Below, in pieces: positions 1 through 8,460 of a stretch of 34,152 bases of DNA. The notes under the pieces were generated by a model. The model saw nothing but the letters and a program-made list of their open reading frames with translations, was not told where the DNA came from and ran no database searches. Numbering within the stretch: the stretch's first letter is position 1; each line of letters begins with the position of its first letter. The stretch is from Betaproteobacteria bacterium. Lineage in GTDB: Bacteria > Pseudomonadota > Gammaproteobacteria > Burkholderiales > SG8-41. The stretch covers positions 1 through 34,152 of the forward strand of contig CANJQI010000042.1 in NCBI GenBank assembly GCA_947476215.1, written 5' to 3'. The position numbers and the translations under genes were made by a program.

Positions 1-74
1 ACGAAGATTTCCGGGAAATCACCTTCTTTCCCACACCAATCCACAAAAAACAACCATTCCACGCAAATCTTCGT
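1..74. repeat. Inverted repeat at the window edge (10-bp arms)
   Basis: The first ten bases (ACGAAGATTT) recur as an exact reverse complement at 65-74, separated by 54 bp of AT-rich, C-rich sequence with no ORF. A second 11-bp inverted pair with similar spacing lies at 90-100 and 157-167 and runs into the end of rfaE2. The pairs may be palindromic intergenic elements or parts of transcript ends. The left boundary is cut by the window, so neither identity nor full size can be judged. Confidence 0.3.
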
Positions 75-149
75 CCCCATTCTAGTCACAAAATCCGCGC
101 TGCTACGGCGCACCAAAGGCTAGAATTAACGTTTTCGGTCAGGCACTAA

Positions 150-635
150 CTAGCCCGCGCGGATTTTCGCGAGCGTGCTGCTGGTCGATCGTTCATGGAT
201 GAACGGAATCGACACCACCGCGCCGCTCCAGCTTTTGACCTCCGCCGCGCCCGCCATGTTCTCCGGCGCCCAATCGCCGCCTTTTACCAGGACGTCGGGT
301 TTTGCGAGCTTGATCAATGCAAGCGGTGTATCGTCGTCAAACCACGTTACGGCGCTGACGGATTCCAGGGCCGCGAGCAGTGCCACACGGTCGGCGAGGA
401 TATTGATGGGGCGATCCGGACCCTTGCCCAGCCGTCTTACGGAATCGTCGCTGTTAACCGCGACCAGCAGGCTGGCGCCCAGTGCACGTGCCTGCGCGAG
501 GTAGCTCGCGTGGCCGCGATGCAATATGTCAAACACGCCATTGGTAAACACTAGCGGCCGCGGCAACCGGGCGATGACGGCGCCAAGTTGCGCCGGTTCA
601 TGGATTTTGGATTCGTAAACAGGGACAGGATGCAC
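150..635 (-). CDS. rfaE2: D-glycero-beta-D-manno-heptose 1-phosphate adenylyltransferase (RfaE2/HldE C-terminal domain type)
   Basis: This enzyme transfers AMP from ATP to heptose-1-phosphate to make ADP-heptose for the lipopolysaccharide inner core, in the cytoplasm. The nucleotidyltransferase signature is plain: a VFTNGVFD segment followed by LHRGH (the HxGH-type motif), then VAVNSDDSVRRLGKG, and a C-terminal FIHERSTSS segment typical of the RfaE2 family. The frame is open up to an ATG at 782, but its first 49 residues have no family counterpart. A GTG at 635 gives 161 residues, the usual length of the stand-alone enzyme, so I place the start there, although no convincing ribosome binding site precedes it. 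The kinase half (RfaE1) is not fused here and not in the window. It is transcribed divergently from the Bug receptor gene at 784. Confidence 0.88.
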   Translation of the reverse strand: MHPVPVYESKIHEPAQLGAVIARLPRPLVFTNGVFDILHRGHASYLAQARALGASLLVAVNSDDSVRRLGKGPDRPINILADRVALLAALESVSAVTWFDDDTPLALIKLAKPDVLVKGGDWAPENMAGAAEVKSWSGAVVSIPFIHERSTSSTLAKIRAG

Positions 636-783
636 GGTGCGAGTGTAGCGCGATGGCGGGTGGCGCGAAAGTGCGGGCTCGCCCTTGAAGAACGATGGCC
701 AGTTACCCGATACCTGGATAGGCGAGGAGAGCGGTGCAATAGGATAAACTGACAACCGTTGCGATTCTTCTTTCGGAGGCATA

Positions 784-1767
784 GTGCGTGTAACGCATTT
801 GCTTGTGGGTTTGACTGCGATCTGTGCGGCGATGGTCCTACCCGCGCACAGCGCATGCGCGCAGACCTATCCGACCAAACCGGTCAGGGTAATTTTTCCG
901 ATAGCGGCAGGTTCAAGCAGCAACGACATATTGGGACGGGCGCTGACGCAACGTCTGGCGGCCACGCTGGGTCAACAAATCGTGGTTGACAATCGGCCGG
1001 GCACGGGTGGCGGCATAGGGTCGGAACTTGCCGCCAAGTCCGCCGCCGACGGCTACACCTTGCTGCTGGGTTACACCGGTGCGCTGGCGATAGCTCCCAG
1101 TGTGTATGAGAAAGTCGGCTTTGATCCGGTCCGAGACTTCGCGCCGGTCGCACGATTCGCCCTGATTCCCTACGCAATGATAGTGAATCCGGCGGTATCC
1201 GCGGCTAGCGTCAAGCAGTTGATCGCGCTTGCGCGCGCACGCCCTGGCCAGTTGAATTTTGCGTCCTCCGGCAATGGCAGCCTGCCGCACCTGGCAGGCG
1301 AACTGTTCAAACTTGCCGCGAACATCGATCTGGTGCACGTGCCTTACAAGGCGGGCGCTCCCGCGGTAACTGATTTGCTTGGTGGGCAGGTGCAGCTTTA
1401 TTTCACCGGCATCACGTCGGTGGTGCCGTTTCTCAAGGTCGGCAAGCTGCGCGCGATTGCCGTTACGACGCTGGTCCGTTCGCCTTTGCTGCCGGATGTA
1501 TCCACGGCGAGCGAGTCGGGGTTGCCGGGATTTGATGTTGCATCGTGGCTCGGCATACTCGCGCCGGCCGGGACCCCGGTGCCCATCGTAAGTCGTCTGC
1601 ACGCCGAGATCGCCCGCATATGCAACGCCGCGGACATGAGGAATTTCATACTGAGCCAGGGTTCGGAACCGGCACTGCAGGATCCCGCGCAGTTTGGCGG
1701 CTATCTCAAGACCGAAATCGCCAAGTGGTCGAAAGTAGTCAAGTCCGCCAACGTGAAGGCGGACTAG
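784..1767 (+). CDS. Bug/TctC-family periplasmic solute-binding protein
   Basis: An extracytoplasmic receptor of the tripartite tricarboxylate transporter (TctC/Bug) family, 327 residues. Residues 1-26 form a signal peptide ending near AHSACAQ. The mature protein begins with the family hallmark YPTKPVRVIFPIAAGSSSND and contains VDNRPGTGGGIGSELAAKSAADGYTLL, FDPVRDFAPV, the ligand-loop region VPYKAGAPAVTDLLGGQVQL and a GKLRAIAVTT segment. The GTG start is fixed by a perfect GGAGG at 775-779. No membrane subunits (TctA/TctB) lie nearby, so this is an orphan receptor and the ligand cannot be told from sequence; carboxylates and similar anions are known for the family. Its TAG stop lies in a CTAG that borders the insert described separately. 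Confidence 0.93.
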   Translation: MRVTHLLVGLTAICAAMVLPAHSACAQTYPTKPVRVIFPIAAGSSSNDILGRALTQRLAATLGQQIVVDNRPGTGGGIGSELAAKSAADGYTLLLGYTGALAIAPSVYEKVGFDPVRDFAPVARFALIPYAMIVNPAVSAASVKQLIALARARPGQLNFASSGNGSLPHLAGELFKLAANIDLVHVPYKAGAPAVTDLLGGQVQLYFTGITSVVPFLKVGKLRAIAVTTLVRSPLLPDVSTASESGLPGFDVASWLGILAPAGTPVPIVSRLHAEIARICNAADMRNFILSQGSEPALQDPAQFGGYLKTEIAKWSKVVKSANVKAD

Positions 1768-1903
1768 AACCCATCTCAAAAATACCCGAACTTGCCATTA
1801 CTTCGTTGCCCGCTACGTTGCTCCTCGCCTTACTCAGTGTAATGTCTGGTCGTGGCCTCGCGGGCGCCGTCCTGGCTGCGCGCGGGCAATTTTTAGATGG
1901 GTT

Positions 1904-1907
<4 letters not shown>
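1764..1907. mobile_element. MITE-like insert with terminal inverted repeats and CTAG at both ends
   Basis: A 136-bp segment (1768-1903) is bounded by inverted repeats: AACCCATCTCAAAAAT at 1768-1783 and ATTTTTAGATGGGTT at 1889-1903, matching except for one missing base. Each end abuts CTAG (1764-1767 and 1904-1907), as a 4-bp target duplication would. The interior has no convincing ORF. The left CTAG supplies the TAG stop of the Bug receptor; the right one supplies the stop of the convergent dolP-like gene. If the insert and one CTAG are removed, the two genes would end tail to tail sharing CTAG. Some IS5-group elements duplicate CTAR-type 4-bp targets, so a non-autonomous relative is possible; the parent element is not in the window. 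Confidence 0.6.
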
Positions 1908-3108
<1,201 letters not shown>

Positions 3109-3165
3109 TCAGTGAGTCTTCCGGTAGTTTCCGCCTAGACCGGACTGTTCTTGTGTCCGCCCGCA

Positions 3166-3510
3166 CTACTGCTCGTCAAATGCGTTCTTGATCCATTCCA
3201 TCGTATGGGCAGCGCCAGTGATGAGCAGCGCGTCAAACCTGCACGGCGGCATTTTTCTTGTCCCTGCCAGATAGTGCCGCGCCGCGAGCGTGAGTTTGCG
3301 GCGTTTGGCGGCGGTGATGCTAGCGGCGGCGCCGCCAAAGCTCGTTCCCGAACGCATGCGCACTTCCACGAAAACCAGCGTATTTCCGTCTCGCGCGATG
3401 AGATCTATTTCACCGAGCCGGCACCGGTAATTGCGTTCTATCAGTATCAAGCCTTGCTGTTGCAGGAACGTCGCAGCCCGGTCTTCGGCATCGCGGCCGC
3501 GTTCGCTCAT
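3166..3510 (-). CDS. yraN: YraN-family (UPF0102) putative endonuclease-fold protein
   Basis: A 114-residue member of the UPF0102 family, which has a restriction-endonuclease-like (PD-(D/E)XK) fold but no firmly established biochemical role. The family core is visible: GRDAEDRAATFLQQQG at the N-terminus, then RCRLGEIDLIARDGNTLVFVEVR, where the E..D...VEV arrangement supplies the expected acidic metal-binding residues; VEVR replaces the more common VEVK. The C-terminal CRFDALLI segment is also typical. The start ATG overlaps the lpoA stop by 4 nt (ATGA). A gap of about 100 bp without recognisable genes separates it from diaA downstream. Confidence 0.9.
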   Translation of the reverse strand: MSERGRDAEDRAATFLQQQGLILIERNYRCRLGEIDLIARDGNTLVFVEVRMRSGTSFGGAAASITAAKRRKLTLAARHYLAGTRKMPPCRFDALLITGAAHTMEWIKNAFDEQ

Positions 3511-4598
3511 CTCGGCGCGGTGCCGGACACGATTACTTTGCCGTCGACGAACTGCGCGGATGTCAGTTCGCGCACGAATTGCTGGTCACGCGTGAGGCGG
3601 AGCCGGCCGGTTACCCCGTCGAGCACCGGATCGGAGTTCGGTCGCAGCAACTCAAGGCCGATGCGAAATGCATCGATACCCATGGCATACAGGCGGTCGA
3701 AATCCACGGCATCGCCGAATTGCGGACGCGGATAGACCATCACCGCCGGGTGATCGGCCAGCAACATCCACGGCATATCGACGAACTTCACGCCATTGAG
3801 TTCGGACCCTTTTGCGGGAACTTTACCGTTGTTGACCTGGGAGGTTGCATACATGGAAAGCGATTTTCCGAGGTAAGGCCGTACCGTCCCGGCATGGACC
3901 GCGTCGAGCGCAAGAAAGCTCATGTCGGCCACGCCTAGCGCGGCCGCATCGCGAATTCTGGACAGGCTGGACTGGTCCGTGCCATAACTGAATTCGCCTA
4001 TCGTCATGCCGCCCAGTCGCGCAAACTCTTCCAGGAACGCCTGGCGCATGCGCTTGCTGAGGGGCGAGTCATCGTTGACTACATACGCCTTGCGCCGTCC
4101 ATCCTTGAACGCAATCTGGGCGATCTGCCGCGCTTCGAACTCGATGCTCAGGCCGAACAGATACATGCGGGACGGCTGCTGGGCGTGCGATTCCAGCGCG
4201 TTGAGGGCGAGGGTAGGAACCGTGATCACATTGCTCGCGGCCAGCGTAGCGACACCATTGCGCGTCAGCGGTCCTATCACGATTAGCGCGCCGGATTCGA
4301 CCGCGCGTTCGTACATCGTCAGCAGATTGATGGTGTCTTCGTTTACCGGATAAACGCGTATGGCAGGCGCGTCCTTGCCGGCGACCCTGGCGGCGGCAAC
4401 AAACCCCTGCCTCACGGCATCGGCGTGCGGCCCTAACGATGAGGAATTGAGCGGCAGCAGCAGGGCTATATGGGGTTCGCGTGTCGCTGCCGCGGCGGCG
4501 TGCGCAACTTCGGTGGCAAACACGGTCAGTGCACCGTATAGTAGCGCCGGAAACAAAACCAGAGCGGTAACCAGACTATGGATGTACCAGTGCATCAT
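3507..4598 (-). CDS. lpoA: Penicillin-binding protein activator, LpoA C-terminal domain only
   Basis: Related to LpoA (YraM), the outer-membrane lipoprotein that stimulates PBP1A in E. coli. This 363-residue product matches only the periplasmic-binding-like C-terminal half: it starts HIALLLPLNSSSLGPHADAVRQGF and continues with GALIVIGPLTRNGVATLA and a late DAFRIGLELLRP segment. The N-terminal TPR half of enterobacterial LpoA (about 250 residues) is absent. The first ~38 residues are a signal or anchor sequence ending in an Ala run, but there is no cysteine anywhere, so it cannot be a standard lipoprotein. ATGATG at 4598/4595 offers two starts, neither with a good ribosome binding site. The 5' end overlaps the divergent rsmI. 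Confidence 0.8.
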   Translation of the reverse strand: MMHWYIHSLVTALVLFPALLYGALTVFATEVAHAAAAATREPHIALLLPLNSSSLGPHADAVRQGFVAAARVAGKDAPAIRVYPVNEDTINLLTMYERAVESGALIVIGPLTRNGVATLAASNVITVPTLALNALESHAQQPSRMYLFGLSIEFEARQIAQIAFKDGRRKAYVVNDDSPLSKRMRQAFLEEFARLGGMTIGEFSYGTDQSSLSRIRDAAALGVADMSFLALDAVHAGTVRPYLGKSLSMYATSQVNNGKVPAKGSELNGVKFVDMPWMLLADHPAVMVYPRPQFGDAVDFDRLYAMGIDAFRIGLELLRPNSDPVLDGVTGRLRLTRDQQFVRELTSAQFVDGKVIVSGTAPR

Positions 4599-5465
4599 AT
4601 CAAGCAGACGGGAGTGGGGCAGCCATCATTATATGTAGTCGCCACGCCGATAGGAAATCTCGCCGACATTACCTTGCGCGCGCTCGACGTATTGAAGCGG
4701 GTGGACGTGATTGCCGCGGAAGACACGCGGGTCACGGTAAGGTTGCTCGGGCACTATGGTATTGCTACGAAATTAATGGCGATGCACGAGCACAACGAGC
4801 GCCATGTTGCGCAGCGATTGATCGATCTTCTGGCCAACGGAAAGTCTGTTGCCCTGGTGAGTGACGCCGGCACGCCGGGTATTTCAGATCCGGGCGCGAT
4901 CGCCGTCGCGTTGGTGCGTGAGGCCGGCTATCCCGTGGTGCCGATACCGGGCGCCAATGCGGCGATTAGTGCTTTGTCGGTCAGCGGTAACACGGCACGG
5001 CATTTTTTGTTCCATGGTTTTCTGCCGCAGCAGCAGACGGCGCGGCGGCGCGAACTCGCAGTCCTCAGTAACCTGCAGTATCCGGTTGTTTTCTATGAGG
5101 CGCCGCATCGCGTGGTGGAAACGGTGGAAGACATGGTGGGGGCCTACGGAGCCGAGCGGACAATAAGCGTGGCGCGAGAACTGACCAAACTGTTCGAAAC
5201 CGTGCATGTTTGCGCGTTGGGTGACGTCGCGGCATGGTTTGCCGCGGATGCCAATCGCACCAAGGGGGAATTTGTTCTGGTGGTGGACGGCGCCGGTGCA
5301 CCAGCGATGGACATGGACATGCCCCGACGCACACTCGAAATCCTGCTGCGCGAATTACCGTTAAAGCAGGCGGTCAAACTTGCGGCGGAAATGAGCGGCG
5401 GGAAGCGCAACGAGTTGTACCGGATGGCGTTGGAGATTAAGAAGGTGGAGAGTGGGCAGGCGTAA
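4578..5465 (+). CDS. rsmI: 16S rRNA (cytidine1402-2'-O)-methyltransferase
   Basis: RsmI 2'-O-methylates C1402 in the decoding centre of 16S rRNA using S-adenosylmethionine. The tetrapyrrole-methylase fold motifs are all present: LYVVATPIGNLADITLRAL near the N-terminus, AAEDTRVTVRLLGHYGI, LVSDAGTPGISDPG and PIPGANAAISALSVSG. The protein is 295 residues against 286 in E. coli. The start is unsure: ATG at 4578 overlaps the 5' end of divergent lpoA by 21 bp, while GTG at 4614 would shorten the product by 12 residues; neither has a clear ribosome binding site. The rsmI promoter must therefore lie inside lpoA. RsmI modifies the same nucleotide as RsmH, encoded 4 kb downstream. Confidence 0.95.
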   Translation: MDVPVHHIKQTGVGQPSLYVVATPIGNLADITLRALDVLKRVDVIAAEDTRVTVRLLGHYGIATKLMAMHEHNERHVAQRLIDLLANGKSVALVSDAGTPGISDPGAIAVALVREAGYPVVPIPGANAAISALSVSGNTARHFLFHGFLPQQQTARRRELAVLSNLQYPVVFYEAPHRVVETVEDMVGAYGAERTISVARELTKLFETVHVCALGDVAAWFAADANRTKGEFVLVVDGAGAPAMDMDMPRRTLEILLRELPLKQAVKLAAEMSGGKRNELYRMALEIKKVESGQA

Positions 5466-5606
5466 GCGGTTAGTCGTGAACGGTAGGCGGTAAGTAGCAA
5501 CTGCGTTGCGTGATGGAAATCAGCATCTTGCCCTGCTGCCGTTGTTGCAGACTTCCTTTGACAGCTAACCGCTTACCGTTTACCGTTTACGCCTCACCGT
5601 TCACCC
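5463..5606. repeat. Inverted pair of degenerate 7-nt repeat arrays
   Basis: The spacer between rsmI and pyrC holds two arrays of imperfect heptads in opposite orientation. The left array (5463-5497) reads as units like TAAGCGG, TGAACGG and TAGGCGG. The right array (5565-5606) reads CTAACCG, CTTACCG, TTTACCG, TTTACGC, CTCACCG, TTCACCC. Exact inverted matches include TAAGCGGTTAG (5463-5473 with 5565-5575) and GTGAACGGT with ACCGTTCAC (5596-5604). The stop codon of rsmI is part of the left array. Transcribed, it would form a long imperfect hairpin that could act as a weak terminator or mRNA stabiliser ahead of pyrC. Confidence 0.65.
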
Positions 5607-5631
5607 TTGACAAGCGAGCAAAGGAAAGAAC

Positions 5632-6663
5632 ATGCATCGAATTACCATGATACGTCCCGACGACTGGCATCTGCACCTGCGCGATGGCGAGCATATGCGT
5701 GCGGTGTTGCCGGATACCGCAAAGCGATTTGCACGCGCAATGGTGATGCCCAATTTGTCGCGGCCGGTGACCACGACGGAGGCGGCGCTCGCCTATCGTG
5801 AACGCATCGTATCCGCGCTTCCGCCCGGGCTTGCATTTCAGCCGTTGATGACTTTGTATCTCACGGACAATACGACAGCGGACGAAATTCGGCGTGCCCG
5901 GCAGAGTGGGATGATACATGCTGTTAAGTATTACCCTGCCGGGGCGACCACCAATTCAGATTCCGGTGTGACCGCGCTTGTCAAATGCGAAACCGCGTTG
6001 GCCGCGATGGAGGAATGCGGCTTGCCTCTGCTGGTGCATGGAGAAGTGACGTTTCCCGAGGTCGACATTTTTGACCGCGAGAAAATTTTCATCGACCGCA
6101 TGCTGCTCCCCGTGCTGCAGAAATTCCCCCGGCTGCGTGTCGTGTTCGAGCACATTACCACCAGGGATGCCGTGCGTTTTGTCATGGCGACACCGGCGCG
6201 CGTGGCCGCGACTATCACCGCACACCATCTGTTGCTCAATCGCAACGCGATGTTTATCGGGGGTATGAGGCCGCATCACTACTGCATGCCCATACTGAAA
6301 CGCGAGGAGGACCGCCAGGCGCTGATACAGGCCGCATTGAGCGGAAATCCCAAGTTTTTCCTGGGCACCGACAGCGCACCGCACGCGCGCGGCGCCAAGG
6401 AGGCCGCATGCGGTTGCGCCGGTGTCTACACTTCGCATGCCGGCATTGAACTCTATGCGGAGATCTTCGGCTCGCGCGATGCACTCGACAAGTTGGAGGG
6501 CTTCGCCAGCCTCCACGGCCCGGCCTTCTACGGACTGCCGCGTAATCAGGACACGATTACGCTCGTCAAGGAAACCTGGGATGTGCCCAAAGAGGTGCCG
6601 TTCCATGAGGAAACATTGGTGCCGTTCCGCGCCGGCGGCACCGTCGGCTGGCGCTTGCTGTAG
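5632..6663 (+). CDS. pyrC: Dihydroorotase, class II
   Basis: PyrC cyclises N-carbamoyl-L-aspartate to dihydroorotate in de novo pyrimidine synthesis. The 343-residue protein has all the zinc-site motifs of the E. coli-type enzyme. These are HLHLRDG with His13 and His15, [14 protein letters not shown] with the lysine that is carboxylated (Lys99), HGEV (His136), EHITT (His174) and GTDSAPH with the catalytic Asp247. The ATG is preceded by AAAGGAAAG, a good ribosome binding site. It stands alone between the heptad repeat region and a second inverted repeat, with no other pyrimidine gene in the window. Confidence 0.97.
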   Translation: MHRITMIRPDDWHLHLRDGEHMRAVLPDTAKRFARAMVMPNLSRPVTTTEAALAYRERIVSALPPGLAFQPLMTLYLTDNTTADEIRRARQSGMIHAVKYYPAGATTNSDSGVTALVKCETALAAMEECGLPLLVHGEVTFPEVDIFDREKIFIDRMLLPVLQKFPRLRVVFEHITTRDAVRFVMATPARVAATITAHHLLLNRNAMFIGGMRPHHYCMPILKREEDRQALIQAALSGNPKFFLGTDSAPHARGAKEAACGCAGVYTSHAGIELYAEIFGSRDALDKLEGFASLHGPAFYGLPRNQDTITLVKETWDVPKEVPFHEETLVPFRAGGTVGWRLL

Positions 6664-6753
6664 CGCGTGCGGCATTGCGCTCGGAGTCTCATCGTGTCGT
6701 TGTGCGCAGGGAAGCGTCCCTTTATTGTTTCGACCACCGGATCAAGTCAAACT

Positions 6754-6850
6754 CCCAACGCAGAGGACGCAGAGGTGCGCAGGGGAAAATCCTTGATTCG
6801 GTTTATTCCAACCGTTGACCTCTGCGCACCTCCGCGTCCTCCACGTTGGG
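6754..6850. repeat. Long imperfect inverted repeat between pyrC and rnpB
   Basis: Arms of about 30 bp (6754-6783 and 6818-6850) are near-perfect reverse complements, differing by a 2-nt gap and about three mismatches. The outer tips are CCCAACG and CGTTGGG. The left arm has a 9-nt periodicity (CGCAGAGGA, CGCAGAGGT), and the loop is about 35 nt. GCAGAGG-type intergenic repeats recur in many proteobacterial genomes, as I recall, so this is probably a dispersed palindromic element. It could also end pyrC transcription, although no U-rich tail follows directly. The remaining bases from 6664 to 6890 hold no gene that I can support. Confidence 0.6.
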
Positions 6851-6893
6851 CGGTTAAGCTTTTTAGGTTTACAGCAGCCCCAATGTAGGCGGT

Positions 6894-6901
6894 GCTAGAA
6901 T
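6894..6901 (+). promoter_or_regulatory. Extended -10 promoter of rnpB
   Basis: TAGAAT at 6896-6901 is preceded by a TG one base upstream (TGCTAGAAT), the extended -10 form. It ends six bases before the first paired nucleotide of the RNase P RNA. A possible -35 (TTTACA, 6868-6873) is 22 bp away, too far to be ideal, which fits reliance on the extended -10. Confidence 0.55.
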
Positions 6902-6907
6902 CAACCT

Positions 6908-7225
6908 GGGAGTTGGCCAGACAGTCGCTGTTGGCGCCCTTGTGGCGCGAATAGAGGAAAGTCCGGGCTCCACAGGGTAGGGTGGCGGCTAACGACCGTC
7001 CGCCGCGAGGCGAGCAATAGGGCCACAGAGACGAGTCCGCTGTAGCATCAGGCGGGGTGAAACGCGGCAACCTGCACCCGGAGCAACACCAAATAGGCAA
7101 GCGTTGACGTGACCCACCGAGCTTGCGGGTAGGTGGCTAGAGCGTGCGGGTAACCGTGCGTCGAGAGGAATGACTGTCACGAATGCGCAAGCATTCGACA
7201 GAACCCGGCTTATCGGTCGACTCCC
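6908..7225 (+). ncRNA. rnpB: RNase P RNA, bacterial class A
   Basis: The catalytic RNA that removes 5' leaders from pre-tRNAs. Conserved core blocks match E. coli M1 RNA in order: CCAGACAGTCGC near the 5' end, GAGGAAAGTCCGGGCTCC (P4 5' strand), ACAGAGA, GGTGAAA, ACCCGGAGCAA, CCAAATAGG, GAATGACTGTC and CAGAACCCGGCTTATCGG (P4 3' strand). The ends pair as helix P1 (GGGAGT with ACTCCC). At about 318 nt it is shorter than the 377-nt E. coli RNA. The hairpin after GAATGACTGTC is extended by a 7-bp stem closed by a GCAA tetraloop (about 7179-7198). No classic terminator is visible before the next gene. Confidence 0.96.
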
Positions 7226-7375
7226 ACTCACCGGAATGGCGCGCAACAGCACGCGCTAAGCTCGGCTCTTCTCCGGGTCGAGCGTGCAATGAAGCAAGGG
7301 GCCGGGTCCGGGAGTGAGGGCGCAGGCATGGAACATGCGTTACCGGGATACATCAAACCGCACTGAGGATCACCA

Positions 7376-8434
7376 GTGAAAAAATACAAAATTGCTTACA
7401 TACCCGGCGACGGCATAGGTAAGGAAGTCGGGCCTGAAGGCGTGCGAGTGCTGGAGGCGGCCGCGTGCAAATTTGGTTTCGAACTCCAGTTCGATGAGTG
7501 TGACTGGGGTTGCGATTACTATGCAAAGCACGGTCGCATGATGCCGCTCGATGGACTCGATCAGGTGCGCAGCCACGACGCGATATTTTTTGGCGCGGTC
7601 GGCTGGCCGGCATCGGTGCCCGATCACATATCGCTGTGGGGTTTGTTGATTCCTTTCCGGCGAAACTTTCAGCAGTACGTGAATCTGCGGCCGGTGCGAT
7701 TGATGCCAGGCGTGAAGTGTCCGCTTGTGGACCGCAAGGCAGGGGACATCGATTTCTGGGTGGTGCGCGAGAACAGCGAGGGGGAGTATTCGTCGATCGG
7801 CGGGCGCATCTTCGACGGTACGGAGCATGAAATGGCCGTGCAGCAGTCGACGTTTACGCGGCGCGGCGTCGATCGCATTCTTCGTTATGCGTTTGAGCTC
7901 GCGCGCAAGGGCACGAAAAAACATGTGACGTCAGCGACAAAATCCAACGGCATATCCATCACCATGCCGTACTGGGACGAGCGCTTCAGGGAGATGGCGG
8001 CGCGCTATCCCGATATCAGGAGCGACCAGTATCACGTCGACATCCTGTCGGCGCATTTCGTGTTGCATCCCGATTGGTTTGATGTCGTCGTCGGGTCGAA
8101 TCTGTTTGGCGACATACTCTCCGATCTCGGCCCGGCGTGCACGGGCACGATAGGTATCGCACCGTCGGCCAACATCAATCCCGAACGCGAATTTCCATCG
8201 CTGTTTGAACCCGTGCACGGATCCGCCCCCGATATCTACGGCAAACGCATCGCCAATCCTGTCGGTCAGATATGGTCCGGCGCGATGATGCTCGACCATC
8301 TGGGTCTAACCGGTGCCGCGCAGGCGGTGATCGCAGCCATAGAAACCGTCCTTCTGCATGGCCCACGTACTCCTGATTTGGGCGGAACGGCAAAAACCGC
8401 GGAACTCGGCAGGGCTGTCGCCGAGGCAGTGTAG
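7376..8434 (+). CDS. ttuC: Tartrate / D-malate dehydrogenase (TtuC/DmlA type beta-decarboxylating dehydrogenase)
   Basis: A 352-residue NAD-dependent beta-decarboxylating dehydrogenase of the isocitrate/isopropylmalate dehydrogenase superfamily. Family motifs are YIPGDGIGKEV at the N-terminus, VVRENSEGEYS, the metal-binding SNLFGDILSDL and the nucleotide-binding FEPVHGSAPDIYGKRIANP. The segment LWGLLIPFRRNFQQYVNLRPV separates the tartrate/D-malate group from LeuB. Likely reactions are oxidation of tartrate and D-malate, the latter with decarboxylation to pyruvate; which is physiological cannot be told. The GTG start is supported by GAGGAT at 7365-7370. It is monocistronic, following rnpB, and its link to the surrounding genes is not evident. 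Confidence 0.9.
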   Translation: MKKYKIAYIPGDGIGKEVGPEGVRVLEAAACKFGFELQFDECDWGCDYYAKHGRMMPLDGLDQVRSHDAIFFGAVGWPASVPDHISLWGLLIPFRRNFQQYVNLRPVRLMPGVKCPLVDRKAGDIDFWVVRENSEGEYSSIGGRIFDGTEHEMAVQQSTFTRRGVDRILRYAFELARKGTKKHVTSATKSNGISITMPYWDERFREMAARYPDIRSDQYHVDILSAHFVLHPDWFDVVVGSNLFGDILSDLGPACTGTIGIAPSANINPEREFPSLFEPVHGSAPDIYGKRIANPVGQIWSGAMMLDHLGLTGAAQAVIAAIETVLLHGPRTPDLGGTAKTAELGRAVAEAV

Positions 8435-8438
8435 CGGT

Positions 8439-8459
8439 CCGGCGTAGTCGCTACGCCGG
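8439..8459 (+). terminator. Hairpin after ttuC, possible terminator
   Basis: A perfect 9-bp stem (CCGGCGTAG with CTACGCCGG) and 3-nt loop begin just after the ttuC stop. There is no run of T after it, so termination would be inefficient or factor dependent. Confidence 0.4.
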
Positions 8460-8460
8460 T

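Noticed and set aside
90-167. 11-bp inverted pair (AAAATCCGCGC / GCGCGGATTTT)
   Set aside because: It partly lies in the rfaE2 coding end, and the 56-bp loop is too long for a terminator; noted only alongside the edge repeat.
636-782. Long form of rfaE2 from ATG 782
   Set aside because: It adds 49 residues without family match and no ribosome binding site, and it would run into the ribosome binding site of the divergent receptor gene.
913-1779. Long minus-strand ORF of 288 codons opposite the Bug receptor
   Set aside because: Shadow frame in high-GC DNA; the plus strand carries a clear signal peptide and all family motifs.
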